A stretch of DNA of 64,000 nt from Diplocarpon mali (taxonomy: Eukaryota; Ascomycota; Leotiomycetes; Helotiales; Drepanopezizaceae). Shown here in pieces: positions 46,601 through 58,433 of the stretch. The stretch covers positions 101,533 through 165,532 of the forward strand of contig JAENRP010000081.1 in assembly GCA_024741835.1 (NCBI GenBank), read 5' to 3'. Within the stretch, counting starts at the first letter, position 1. The number at the start of each line of letters is the position of its first letter. The notes under the pieces are model-generated. The model did no database searches. It saw nothing but the letters and a program-made list of their open reading frames with translations, and was not told where the DNA came from. The translations under genes were made by a program, and so were the position numbers.

Positions 46601-47150
46601 GGTACTCGTGTCGTCGCCGGCTATTCTTCCGACCCCGCGACGTCGATCTGCCTACCGAGGAGAGAGATGCCGTCGCGGGCTACCGTGGGCCAGAGAGAGG
46701 CGGACGTGTGCTGCGGGTGGAATGTCGGGTCGGGGCATCTCAAGTCAAGTAGGCGCCTGACCTCACGAGCGCTTGATGGAATAGACTGATGTCGCAACGA
46801 CGAGACGGAGAGAGACGGTTTGCCCGGTGCCTACAGCTCACTCGTTCCACCCGACCGATCACCAAAACAGTCTCTACTCGGTCATGTTCTATTAGTTTAG
46901 CAGTATCTAGCAACGAGGCGATCTCCAAACACCAGAGAGACAGCCGCGATTATATAGCAAATGGGTATCGTATCGTATAGCATCGTACCCATCAATGGGA
47001 TCATCATCATCCTAACAACCTCAGGTCCGAACCAATTGGGAAGCAAACGCATCCGCCCCACCGTACCGCTGAAAGGCAAAAGGCACAAGTAGCAAGACAT
47101 CCAGGGGACTCGAAACTCACAAGACCCCAAAGCACAAAGAGACAGAGGGC
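43645..47150. other. Convergent intergenic region between glucokinase and REC8
   Basis: 3.5 kb with no supported gene. It holds a pyrimidine run (about 44011-44034) and a 37-bp tandem duplication at 45707-45801. Open frames here are short, overlapping and without domains. Confidence 0.55.
45707..45801. repeat. 37-bp tandem repeat, about 2.5 copies
   Basis: Copies at 45707-45743 and 45744-45780 differ at two C/T positions; a third, decayed copy starts at 45781. Confidence 0.9.
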
Positions 47151-49601
47151 TTAGGCCACAACACCAATACGGATCTCCCCAAACGGCTCCAGAGACCCCT
47201 CGTCTACATCCTGCTCTACCCACACGCGCCCCTTGGTTGCCAGGCTTAAGACATGGTAGAAGGCCTGCGCCGCAACGATTCGAGAGTTGCTCGTAGTCGC
47301 AAACAGCTCCTCAAACGTAACCGTCTTGCCCGGAGACTCGGCAACGTATTCAGAACCAAGCTCATCGCCAGACTTCTCGTCGATCGTATTCTTGACATAC
47401 TCAAAGAAGTTGTTGCTCTCACGATCCATGACGTCCTTCATCCACTGCGAGGATCCGGCAGTCTGGGTATCGACCCCAGCCGCAGCGCCGAAGACCTCAA
47501 AGTCGTCTGCGCCGGCTCCGTTCTGGCTGGAAGATATGACGCCGCCAGGGATGAAATCGTATCCTTCGCTGGAGACGCCGAGACCGAGACCATCGTCCGA
47601 GCGTCCGTACATAACCATATCTTCGTTTTCGTTCACCATCTGGGAGAAATGATCGAGCTCACCGGGCAAAGCGGAACCACGGCCTATGAGCGGGGAGGTA
47701 AGACGGTGGCCTTTGACGGATCCAATCTGGGAGCCGAGTATACCGGTGCGGCCTTGGATGGAGGAGGATTGGCCACGATGGTGGGAGTGTAGGGACGAAG
47801 AGATGTTCCATGGCATGGCAGAAGGGGGGTGGTCTGCTAAAGCGCTCCCGGCATCTCGGCCTACCTCGATGCTGTGTTCTTGGGAACGTGGATATTGATC
47901 GTCATCCATGTTAAAGACCATGTCCTCGTCTTCGTCGCCCCGGGCAACTTCGTCCTCTCTGACTCTCTTGTTGGGGATTTCGCCATCATTGGGTGTAGCG
48001 CGTGCCGAACGCTTCTTGAGCTGCGGTGAAGAAGCGGGCATGCGGATGATCTTGGCCAAGAGTGCAGCTCCTGAGAACATAGCAAGGGGACTGGCTACCT
48101 TTGAAGAGCCGACGCCCTCACCAACACCACTGATGCCAGAGCCGTAGACGTAGTGGAAGGCGTTCTTCTTTGCCTGAATCGTGGCTTGGTGCTTGACCCT
48201 AGTACTGGTACTACCCGCCATATTCTCGGCATAGCTCTTTTGCCACTGATTTATGGCTGAATTCGTGAGCGTAGAACTAGAGTCAAATTTGATGGTCTTG
48301 GCCTTCTTGGTCTTCTTCTTCAGCGGAGCCTTCGCAGAGACCGAGGAGTTTTCGGACGCGTCAAAGACACGATCCTCGTCGGAAAGGTGCAACGGCCTAT
48401 CGCTGCCACCCAGACCGCCAGTCATCACAGGAAATGGCTCGGCACCTGGGTAGGTTGGCGAGTCACCGTCACCGTAGCTGGGCATACCGAAATCGGCATG
48501 AACGTCCTGCCGTGCGCGTCCAGACATGCCAGCGAGAGCATCCTCATGCTCCTGACGAACGCGTCGGCTTGCGGCAGGATCGCTTCCGAGCCGTCGCTGA
48601 GGGTTAGGACTAGCAGCATGGCGAGCCTCGCGCTCACTTGCTGGAATATCGCGAAGTTGTCCATCAGCATCGAAGCCAAAGAGGTCATCGTCCTGGAAGA
48701 TCATATCTTCCTCGTCGTTGAATATGCCAGGACCAGAAACAAACGGCTTTTGAGCAGATGATTGGCTAAATGGGTCTAGTAGCGGGAGTTGGTATGATCC
48801 CCCATTACTAGAAGGGATATGGAGGTCGAGGACCGAGGACGCGCGCGAGGCGACAGAGCCGATTCGACCACGGATCGACAGCATGGATTGGGAGGAGCGC
48901 TGTGAGTCGCCTTTGGGTTTGAGATTCATGTTTGAGAAGTCAAAATCAAGAAGGGGGGCTGGCATATCGATGGCAAAGGCGGGATCATCCATCAAGATGA
49001 GTTGATCAGGGCTACAACGCGTTAGCTTACTCTTTCTCGTATCTCGTAGCGGAGAAGAGTTACTTACTGGGTCTTTCCGGCACTGGGATCAAGCTCGTTG
49101 TTGCGAACAACCCTGAACAGTGTTCTGACCATGTTCTGAGTAGATTGCGCGTCCATGAGAAGGTACTCCCATTGCTGGTTATAGACTTTGGAGACACCAT
49201 AGCTAATCTGTTAGTGAGTAGCACAAGATCGCCGGAAAAGAGACGCACAGAAGATTGCTTTGAAGTCTCAATGCCATTGGGGCCTCTGGCTCACAGATGG
49301 TCTTGCAGGCCTTCCTGACATCGACGTCGAGGATAGCCTTTTTCGAGACCTTCTTGGTATTTGACTTTGCGCCGAGCGTAGCGACCAACCTGTAATGTCA
49401 GTTTCTTTTCCCCGTGTATCAGAGGGAAACAGTGTACAGAAGGGACCCAGGTAAATGAGTAACGCGTCGAAGATTCAGACTCAGTGGGAAACCTACCAGA
49501 CAGTTGCTACACCATACTTGCGGCTTGTCAGAACTATGGGAGCTTCAGTAAGGTGTTATCACTAGGAGGTAAGCAGGCTTACTCTCGTGGCTGTAGAACA
49601 T
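47151..49601 (-). CDS. REC8: Meiotic cohesin kleisin Rec8
   Basis: Meiosis-specific kleisin subunit that closes the cohesin ring on sister chromatids and is cleaved by separase. Exons are 49583-49601, 49497-49533, 49249-49389, 49068-49202 and 47151-49011, giving 730 aa. Splicing of four short 5' introns (49, 107, 46 and 56 nt) yields MFYSHEILTSRKYGVATVWLVATLG, the Rad21/Rec8 N-terminal domain, continuing through LLYGVSKVYNQQWEYLL to about residue 110. The middle is acidic and disordered. The C-terminal winged-helix domain reads VTFEELFATTSNSRIVAAQAFYHVLSLATKGRV (about 675-708). I call Rec8 over mitotic Rad21/Scc1 from the start sequence and length; a comparison with both families would settle it. 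Confidence 0.9.
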
Positions 49602-50450
49602 TTTGAACGTTCCGCACCTTCAGCGCATTTAACAGGAGTACAACTCTGGCGAGGTGGGTAGCTTCGGTACCCAAAAGCCTGGCGGAAACTTGTCAATAGA
49701 TGAGAATGGAGAGAGGAAATTCACTTGAGTGAGTGATTGGACATTGACGACCAAAGCAGATAAGGTCACGAAGACCCGCGGATGGATGGTAAGAACAGGA
49801 GAGGTACCGCGTCTGGGACGTGAGGGAAGCAGACCGCAGCGAGAGAGGAGCGTCACGTGGCCCCTCCAATCACCTGGGCACCTCTCGGGTCTCATCGCCC
49901 AGGATAGGTAATGCGCACAGTGTCCAGTCGGCCTGGGGAGAGGTATTTCTTGAGAAAGCATGGCACAGTACAACAGGTATGCCAGCAATGACATTTAGGA
50001 AAAGTAATGGAGGAACTCAAGAGATCTGTATTGGGAAGGAACAGTCATCTGTGCCTAAGTCTTTGCCGCAATGCAAACATACCAAGATCCGCAGATCATC
50101 ACCGAACGCCTATGCCACGATTCCTTAACCTCCATATGCAACTCCGTCCCATGACGGCGCGTCAAAGCCACTCTATGTGTGCGAGCTTCTTCTTGACGCC
50201 GAATGCAAGAATGCAAGTGCAAGAACCAGTCTAGCCAGAACACGAAACCCGGTCAGAAGCCGTGTATAGGAAGCCTCGCGAAGCACAAATAGAACAAATG
50301 AAATGTAACGCCCCAGCTGTGCAATAATCGAAGGCCAACACTATAGCATCCCCTCGCTTCGCACTATATCCCTAGTTCGTAGTTTCGTGACAGCGCTCAA
50401 GTATGTCTCTACTCTACGAATGCGACTCGCTGGCTCGAGACTTGCCTATG
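49602..50450. other. Intergenic region between REC8 and the TRP-like gene
   Basis: REC8 promoter and 3' flank of the TRP-like channel gene. A CACGTG lies near 49855, about 250 bp upstream of the REC8 start. No gene supported. Confidence 0.55.
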
Positions 50451-53228
50451 CTACTCCCGTGTTGGCGTCAATGGCCGTAAGCCGCTGTGCGAGGGAGGCC
50501 GGCCAAGAGAAGCATTTGATGATGTTGAGTTGTTTGCCAGGTTATGCTCTGTCGCATCTCTCGGGGGAGTTTTATTTGGCGTTCCTGCTCTCGCGCCATA
50601 TTCCTGCCAGTTCTGAAAGTCGCGTGAACTCCAGCTTGCTCTGTGAACCCGCGCGCCGAATGGCACGTTACCGTATTGACTTCGCATGCTACCCGCCGTA
50701 CTATTTGGTCTGCTGGTACTGGGACCACCCAGCGAGTGTTGAGAAGCTGCCGCGTTGTGATGGGTCATGGCAGGGACAAAATCAACATCCTCATCCTCGA
50801 TCTTAGGCGCACGACGAACCGTGTTGACGCTAAAGTATGGTTCCTTGGGCTCCTCGGGCGCTGGAGTTGGTGGGGGTGGTACATCCTTCTCCGTTTGTGC
50901 CAGATGTCCAAAGTATTTCATCCGGATATCGTGCAAGTTGTGAGGTCTGATCGCTTCGCGGTTGCGGGTGAGTGACATGTAGCTTGAGATAGCCCCCAAG
51001 ACAATCAGCACCAGCAGGCCGACGACTAGAAATCCTTGAATGACGATAATAATCACGCCGATAATCGTGGTTGGGATGCGTGCTACCTTGAGCTGAGGAA
51101 GGAAGGCGATTGATAAGCCGGCAGTGGTGACCTTGCTGATACCGAGCATCCAGACTGCCAAAGCCGTATTCCGAGATCCCTCGAACGGATTGATCCAGAC
51201 GACAGCGACGAAGACAATGATTTCCCAGATGAAGAGCCCTATGACCTGTGCAGTCGGGTTCTGGCGGCCACCACCGACGAAGCAAGCTCGGATGAATTGA
51301 TAGACAACCCAGAATGCGAAGAACCACCATCTCGTACGTCGGTATCTGGCAGCAAGCCAGCCGAAACGCTTTGTGAAGTTGGCATTCAGATGAACACTGT
51401 GCTCATCCTCTGCGCTCTCGATGAACCTAACCTGGAAGAATGAAAGAGACCCTATGGATTTGGCCTTCTCTTCCTCGTCCAACGAGCTTTCCCTGGCAGT
51501 ACTATACCAAGGAACAACCTTCAAGACCTTCCTTGGCTGGAAGTGGATCCGATCTGGCGACGATTCATACTTTCCGAATCGAATTCTGTAGAAGCAAGCG
51601 TAGAATGAGATCCCCAGGGTCCCGACGAAAAAGACGAGGAACACAATGACGGCGATCGCAATCGGGCCAGCCTTTCCACCGAAAGAAAATTGGAAGAGTG
51701 TCAGGGTCATCATCATAAAGAAAGCGATAAATAGGGTTCGGAGGACGACTAAGCCCATGAAGCCAAGCCAGTGCTCTCGGAAGAGCGCGAGACGATCCCG
51801 CTTCATGATTTTCGTGGCGCAGAGGGCTTCCAGGGCCCATTTAAACAAGGCTGTGGCTGCAACCAAAACCACCACGAGAATCAGCAGCCACAGGAACCCG
51901 ATCATAAAAGCATCTGCCGCTGGGACGTCGACAAGTGAAAGAGTGCCGGCGAAATTGTACCAGCCCCCGGGTAGTGGCAGTCCAGGAGAAACAGGCACAC
52001 CGGCCCAATCGAAGAGTTTTGCTCCTGCGGTTTCGTCTTCTACCCGTTTGTACAAGTGACTGGCGACTTGCTCGCTCTTCTGGGCGATCGTCTCTAACGA
52101 GCGTCCGTAAATCTGCTGCTGTAATCCACCGTTGTTGTTGATTATGGTTGATCCTGCACCACCAACCTGGCTTGAGTTTCCTGATACTCCAGTGAAGCCG
52201 TTGATGGATTTCAGCAGTGACGGAGTGGATATCATGCCCGCGGACCAGGCAAAGTTGCTCCAGAAAGCGGGCAACACACTCGGCCACTGCAGTGACAATG
52301 CACCCGAGAAGAAGATCGATTGAAAGACTTCGATAACGACGAGAACTGGTAGAGAGTGCGCGTAGTGAGTCCGGATGTGCGGGACACTATCTCCATAGAT
52401 TGCTGTCACGAAAGACGCCAGAAGAGCCACGATGGTAAATACTCCGAGGGTAGTTCCCACTGCTGCTGGGTGCGAAAAGCTGGCACCATTTCGCATGACC
52501 GCGGAGAAGCAAGCAACCTGAGTTTGAGACGAGTTGGAGTAGAAGCTCAGCTGCAAGGTTCCCTCGAAGTCCGGAATACCCAGCGCGATGGATGGTATGG
52601 CGGAGACGTCTGATTTTGACACTGGGATGATGGCTCCGCCTGTAATCGGAACACTAGCATTCAAGGGGCAAAGACTTTACAAGTTAGATCTTCTAATCTG
52701 GTCAAGACAACAGGTTTGAAGACTCACCTGTGAAAGTTGGCATTGCACGGGTTGAAGATCATGTCAAACCTATCTTCTCCATCTACACAAGTACAATCAG
52801 TATTTCCCTTGCATTGGCTATTCTTGTATTAGCTTACATGCATAGACCGAGATGTACACTACAGTCCGAGTCAGCTGTATTCCGTAGAGAATAGTACTGA
52901 TGGAAGACTTACACATCAAGGACTCATTTCTCAGATTGGTCGTTCCCGCCAGGTTGAACAGGACCGTCATGTTATCCGCGTAATAAGCTCCATCGAAGGA
53001 CGTAAGGTTGATCAAGCTCTGTCCTCCCATACAGTCTCCAAAGTCCCCACTGTACAAAGCCGGGTATCTATCCACCAGCAGCGTCGTAGTCTGCCCATCT
53101 GCATTTGTTCCCTGTACAACTTCTGGACCTGCTGCCCCGGCCGAGAGGATAAAGGTGCTGAAAACTGCCAGGGAAGCAACCAGTACCGTTGCCCATGATG
53201 CTGGTCCAGAGGAAGGAAATCGGGCCAT
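50451..53228 (-). CDS. TRP-like membrane protein of the Flc/Pkd2 family
   Basis: Multispanning membrane protein related to yeast Flc1-3 and fission yeast Pkd2, implicated in calcium handling, cell wall integrity and FAD or haem transport. Exons are 52913-53228, 52838-52858, 52728-52782 and 50451-52653, giving 864 aa. A signal peptide (LVASLAVFSTFILSAGAA) precedes the lumenal ML-like domain with DCMGGQSLINLTSF and VYAYGEDRFDMIFNPCNANFHSVPITGG. About nine hydrophobic segments lie between about 205 and 690, and a Ser/Pro-rich cytosolic tail follows. The second exon is only 21 nt (LYISVYA), yet it restores the family's ISVYAYGEDRFD motif. The start is the ATG at 53228, because the frame upstream opens only on TTG. 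Confidence 0.92.
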
Positions 53229-54710
53229 TGTCAAAATGGTGTATTAATTATCGTATTAGTTGACCAGATATTAAGAGAAGGAGATGAACAATGCCCAGAC
53301 GAGTTTCGACTTTCACTCCGATCGTCCGGGCGGGGAGGGGGCGGGAATGAAGGGTCTGTAGAGAAGAAGCGCAAGCCTGCGTCTTGGTAATGTGAGCTTT
53401 CCGGTCTGCTCAGACTCTGAACGAGCTAAGGGATAGGCCGTTTCGAACTGTCTCTGCCAACCAATATCTTGTCGCAAACGGGTAAGCAGCTGTGAACGAC
53501 GGTGAAAAGGATTGGTGCAGGCTTGGAGAGGTGACTGTAGACAGGAAATGGGCGCGTAATGATTTGTAGACTGGCTTGCTTGGTTGGGCGTGGATGCTCT
53601 GTCGTGTGGGGGAGGGGGGGGGGTGGTGATAGCTGCAGCTCCCCACGAGCTGGAAGAAGATTAGAGACTGAAGCGTTACAATCAATTCTCTCCCTGGTGC
53701 CCGAGCCACCGACCGTGGTATCCTTGGGATAGTCAACGACTGCGATCTGGGGCGGATGCACACACGAAAGCCATGGTGCGGCCTGGGATGGAGTGGAGAG
53801 GAAAGATAAAAGAACGTGTGGATGCGAAGGTTGAGGTGTGCGGAGGGTTGGGAACCTTGCATGATCAGACCAGACTCCCTTGAGTTGGGAGGCCAGACTG
53901 TACAGTACCAGCCTACCGACGCACCAACCTACTTTACCTTACGTAGTAGATGGATTCCGTGGCGAGGCTTGGCGCCGGGCTAGTCTGGTGTAGGGAGAAA
54001 CTTGACTTTTTGCACAGAGGACGGACCGCGGTTCAGGTTCAGCCATGGAGAACACACGCCCGCAGCCAGCAATTCCAATGAATGTGTACCAAAGGAGGTA
54101 GAGTACAAGACCAGCAGAGCACACGCCGCTGACGGGTCACATAGCATCATAACCTACCCGGCTCGCTAATCTAGGACACCGGCGAGTGCGAGACACGAAG
54201 AAACATGTGCGCATCATCAGATGCTGGGCTCCGAGCAAGTTGCCAGCATGAATGATTGATTCACTGCCAGCAGATCCCCCTCCCCCCTCCCCTGCCCAGG
54301 CTCGAGCTCTGGCATCAGGCCTCGTAGGAACACGCACCCGGCGCGCTCTTGACGATCTCTTCCCTTACCCAAGGTACGAGGAACTATTCAAGCAGCCGAG
54401 CTGGGATGCCGATGCTGATACCGATAGCGAAGCCGATACACGACAATCAAGCGTCTCCAATGCAGGTCATCCTGCAAGGCTGCAAGGGCATTCCACAGTG
54501 TTATATTAATTAACCTCGCAGGCGAACAGACGCCACATCTATCGGCGCCAATTCAAGGGGGGCTTGCAGTGGGCTTGCAAGGTTCAACAGACTTTCATGT
54601 GGTGTTTGTTTTTAACCTGCGACGGAGCATTCCAGAGATATCGGCATCAACGCCTTGATCACGATCAACAGTGGCAGCTCGATAGCGGCGAACAAAGGTG
54701 GAGAGGGGCG

Positions 54711-54783
54711 GAGAAGGGTGGACAAGGGCAGACAAGGGCAGACAAGGGCAGACAAGGGGCGCATAAGGGCGGACAAGGACGAA
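54711..54783. repeat. 10-bp tandem repeat (GGGCAGACAA)n
   Basis: Three exact copies in the centre with decayed copies (GGGTGGACAA, GGGCGGACAA) on both sides. Confidence 0.9.
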
Positions 54784-55915
54784 CGCCGGGCTGCACACCG
54801 TAATCGTCGGGATTCCATCACGTCCCCGTGGCAACCACGGCGCTGTCATCTTCCAGACGCAGATACCGTCACTGCAAGTCATCGCCAGATGATGGTGAGC
54901 ACAGAGGGGTGACCGTCGATTGTCAGAGCTCCCGCCACGCCCCCGCACCTCTCGCGGTACTGGATCTGAACATCTACTACTGTATAAGTACTTGGAAGTA
55001 TGTCAGAGCGCGGCGGCGATCTGTACCTGCTCGCAGAAGCATCTCCCGGCTTGGCATCAGATGAGTTGAGTTCCTTCAGCCACACACACTCCGGCCACGC
55101 CGGACAGTACAGTCTGAAAGGGTCTCAGGATGGGGGACAAGACCCACAAGACCTTGCGTCATCGCAGTGACAGACCTCTAAATCAAGCCCGAAAGCACTT
55201 GGAGGTGTTTGCAGGCGAAGCCGGCTTTCAGGAAGTTCTGTTCTCGTTCCATGCCCTCCTCCAACTCCTGTCTGGGCGCCTCTGCCACATCACCCCTCCA
55301 TCCGGACCAGGCCTCACCGCCCAGGATCGAGGAGGGCAGGGGTGGGTCACTAGGGGAGCCTGACTCTGGCCAACAAGGCATTTCGCAGTATCTAGCAGCG
55401 CTGTACTCTTTGAATATAAATCAACGTCAGCCCCACGTGATTACAAGACTTCCATTATGCATTACGAGGCGAACGCTACACTGGTAGCTGGGGTTCCAGG
55501 AGCAGGAAAGCCGTCGAGAGGCGGCCAAAGTCCCTGCATGGGAAATGGAAATGTGGTTTGTTTCGGCCCAGGGAATACCAGCAAGCGTAGGTCTCTGAGA
55601 ATCACGAGTGACAAGTGCACAAGTGGGCAGTGTACGCACATCCAAAGTGTACAACGTACCTGAGCCTGTCAGGTCCAAAACAAAGAGGACAAGGTTCGGA
55701 TCACACACAGCACGAGGACCACGTGACACCCCGCCGCGCCCTCCATCCCACACCCATGCATCCCCTCGCAGGTTCGTGAGCAAGTGAGTGCAGTTCAGAT
55801 GTGATGGAGAGAGAGGAACCACGAGGTATCTCGGACGGGCACACCGAGAGCAACGACGTCGGCCGAGTCAGCCAGCTAGCTCCCGAATGAGCCACCAGCC
55901 ATGGTTTGGATCCGT

Positions 55916-55916
<1 letters not shown>

Positions 55917-55949
<33 letters not shown>
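55917..55949. repeat. (CT)n microsatellite
   Basis: About fourteen uninterrupted CT dinucleotides. Confidence 0.95.
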
Positions 55950-55952
<3 letters not shown>

Positions 55953-56464
55953 CTGTCTACACAACACACTCCTAGCCAGGCACTTCCGATCAGGCTACCA
56001 AGCCGGTTAGACAGCAGTTGAACATCAACATCGTGCCGAGACCAGCGAGCTTGCCACTCGACTCGACTCGAATCGACGTCCTCGCCGACGGAGAAGCCGG
56101 CGAAGAAGTACGACTCCCGGAAAGCCTCCCTCGAGCCTCGCACCGGGCCAGTCACGAGCTGTTTCTCGAGCAGATCTTCACGTGTCGACAAACTGCCCCA
56201 ACCTCCTCACCTACAAACATCTCCTAACCCTCCATCTCCTGCATCTCCCTCTCGACTTTTCACGCCACAACCCCTCCGACCGCCCTCTCCCTCGCCTCAA
56301 CCGTTCCCGCACCCCGTTCGGCGGAACCTTGCACTCTCGCCACCCTCAGCCTACCTACCTCACGGTTATCGCCAATGCGAGCAGTCGGTCATTACAAATT
56401 CGCTGTTTCATTGATTCGCTGCGCCTATCTAGAGACCGCTCGCTTCTTCTAAGACACCCAGGCC

Positions 56465-57262
56465 TCACGCAAACCGGAGATATCCTTCCTCCGCCTCTTT
56501 CTCCGTAGTCCTCGCCTCCGGGGTTTTCAGAGGGGACGGCGGGCCTGACCTGCCAGCAGCTAAACTTGCACTGCTTTGGACAGGAATTCGGAGCTGTGGA
56601 ATTTCCGTCGGGCGACTCCTGCCAGCTTGCTCGGCTGCCTGACGTTGAGAGTGCAATCGCGTTTCAATACCTGCTTGGCGGTCGTAAAGTTTGCGACTTG
56701 CTGGCAACCCTGGGCTATGTCCATTCTGCTCATCTCTAGGTCCACTATGATCGCGGGTACGTTGTTCTTGTCGTCGACCTACTAAACTCTGTCCCTTCCG
56801 CTGGGGCTCGGGCGCCTCTTGGTGGCCAATGGCAAGTTGTTCCTCCTGTTGAGATACTGAAACCTGTCCGTTCTGCTGGCCTTCAGACATGTCTCCATGA
56901 CGAGTCACAGGCTGTTCTAGTTGTTGACCGGTTTGGATGTCTGGATCCTGCCGCTCTTCAGGCTCAACCGGCACTGCTCTGTGGAGTTGCCCTTCTTCAT
57001 TGCCAGACTGTGCTGGCTGCTGGTCATCTCCTCTATGGTACAGCGATCCCGCTGCCTCCTGGCCAACACGTGACTGATGATCCGAGTTCGAATCATAATC
57101 GTAAAACACGAGCGGGCTTCGGGCAGCGCAAGCTTTCGCCCGAGCCCACCTTGCCTTTTCAGCCTTCCGCTGCCGGTGTGACTCCCGCAACCGATGATGC
57201 AAATCGCGTGCAACATCAACAGCGTCTTCGACCCACCCTTTGATATTCTTCAGAAACCGCAT
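56465..57262 (-). CDS. Uncharacterised Gln/Glu/Arg-rich protein
   Basis: 265 codons open from the ATG at 57262. The first 50 residues form a basic amphipathic helix region (MRFLKNIKGWVEDAVDVARD, then HHRLRESHRQRKAEKARWARA). The rest is a hydrophilic, Gln/Glu/Pro-rich and probably disordered stretch with repeated QxGQ and EEQ words. The frame stays open upstream to 57520. No domain recognised. The composition is unlike a chance frame in the neighbouring GC-rich DNA, but the gene is not proven. It may be the 3' part of a spliced gene that includes the ORF at 57492-57842. Confidence 0.45.
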   Translation of the reverse strand: MRFLKNIKGWVEDAVDVARDLHHRLRESHRQRKAEKARWARAKACAARSPLVFYDYDSNSDHQSRVGQEAAGSLYHRGDDQQPAQSGNEEGQLHRAVPVEPEERQDPDIQTGQQLEQPVTRHGDMSEGQQNGQVSVSQQEEQLAIGHQEAPEPQRKGQSLVGRRQEQRTRDHSGPRDEQNGHSPGLPASRKLYDRQAGIETRLHSQRQAAEQAGRSRPTEIPQLRIPVQSSASLAAGRSGPPSPLKTPEARTTEKEAEEGYLRFA

Positions 57263-57491
57263 CTCTAGACCCCGGCGAGCGGAGCCGTGAACATGCGTAC
57301 CAGTGGACTGGGCTAGATCAAATTGGCCAGGAATTCCACGCGATGAGTATGGAGTATCGGCCTGGCTGCCCGGACGTTGGATTTCGAAATAGAAGGATAG
57401 AGATGCCGCAAATAACTCACGACGGCACGCCAGCGAGGGGAAATTCGGCCACAGCCACACAATCAAATCACGAGCGTGCGCGAGAACACCC

Positions 57492-57842
57492 TTACACCCA
57501 ACTAAACGTGGAGAACACACCGTAAGGGCCGTTGGCGATTTCTAGCTTGAGCCTCTGCTGCCACTGCTGCGGCGACGCGAAGAAGAGTGTGAATCGAGCG
57601 TCCTCCTGGAAGAAAACGTGGCCCGTCACCAGGCTATCAATGAAGATCGCGGGGTCTGGACCGATGGTGACTGTCGCGCACGTAGGAGGGTAGTATTGCT
57701 GCGTGATAGACTGATCGATGGGACGTTCGATAGACTGCTGGAAGAGGCCGGCTGGATCGAAGACGTTGAGAGCGTTGAGGAGGTATACCTGGATCCTGAT
57801 GTGGGTGTAGGCGACCAAGAGCGGGATCTCGTTGTCTGACAT
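57492..57842 (-). CDS. Uncharacterised small protein or 5' exon
   Basis: 116 codons from an ATG at 57842 (MSDNEIPLLVAYTHIRIQVYLL) with a globular-looking composition including aromatic and aliphatic residues throughout. I recognise no family. Possible donor sites near its end (GTGTGT at about 57521 and GTAAGG at about 57494) suggest it could be the first exon of the downstream minus-strand gene. The alternative is an independent small gene or a chance frame. Confidence 0.35.
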   Translation of the reverse strand: MSDNEIPLLVAYTHIRIQVYLLNALNVFDPAGLFQQSIERPIDQSITQQYYPPTCATVTIGPDPAIFIDSLVTGHVFFQEDARFTLFFASPQQWQQRLKLEIANGPYGVFSTFSWV

Positions 57843-58433
57843 CGGTGGAGATCAGTAGCTAGGCTGCCCGATTCCAAGTCCAAGTCCAACCCCGGTGAGA
57901 TGGCGTGCAATGATCCCCAAATTCTTGGCAGAGAGGCATTCCTTCCTGTGCGAAAGTACACGGAAACAATTGATCTGAAGAGCTCCAGGCGAGAGCAGTA
58001 GTACTGACGATGCTGAGGAATGGATAGATGAATGATGGGTGTTGATCCACGCAGATGTAAACAATAGAAAGACGAGGACGCAGCTGGCGAAGTGGCGAGG
58101 ATCAGAGGAGTGAGGAAGGAACGGCTCGTGAGAACGAGGTGGTGTCATTCGCGAAGACGGCGCTTGCCAAAAGCGAAGCACATATATACGAGAGAAGGGC
58201 AGGGCAGATGGGAAATAACAAGTACCAAGAGACACACGCTTTCTCGCTGCAAGGATATCCACCTGTCGCTTCAGAACCGCTCTACCCAGCGCAAAACACC
58301 CTCATCAATGTCATAATCGTCATGTACAAGTATCACCAGAGTGACTCGGACGGATATCCTCGCCTTCAGCCCATCGACTGATCTACCATCACGTCCCAAC
58401 TATCTCGCCTCCCCTGCCCTACAGGTACGATTC
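57843..58433. other. Intergenic region downstream of choline kinase
   Basis: 3' flank of choline kinase and putative promoter for the ORFs at 56465-57842. A Ser/Leu-rich minus-strand frame (57852-58262) has no recognisable domain. Confidence 0.5.

Larger units (their letters stand above)
53229..56464. other. Intergenic region upstream of the TRP-like gene
   Basis: 3.2 kb without a supported gene. It includes the TRP-like promoter, a G run (about 53612-53624), a 10-bp tandem repeat at 54711-54783 and a (CT)n microsatellite at 55917-55949. Small open frames exist on both strands, without domains. Confidence 0.55.
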
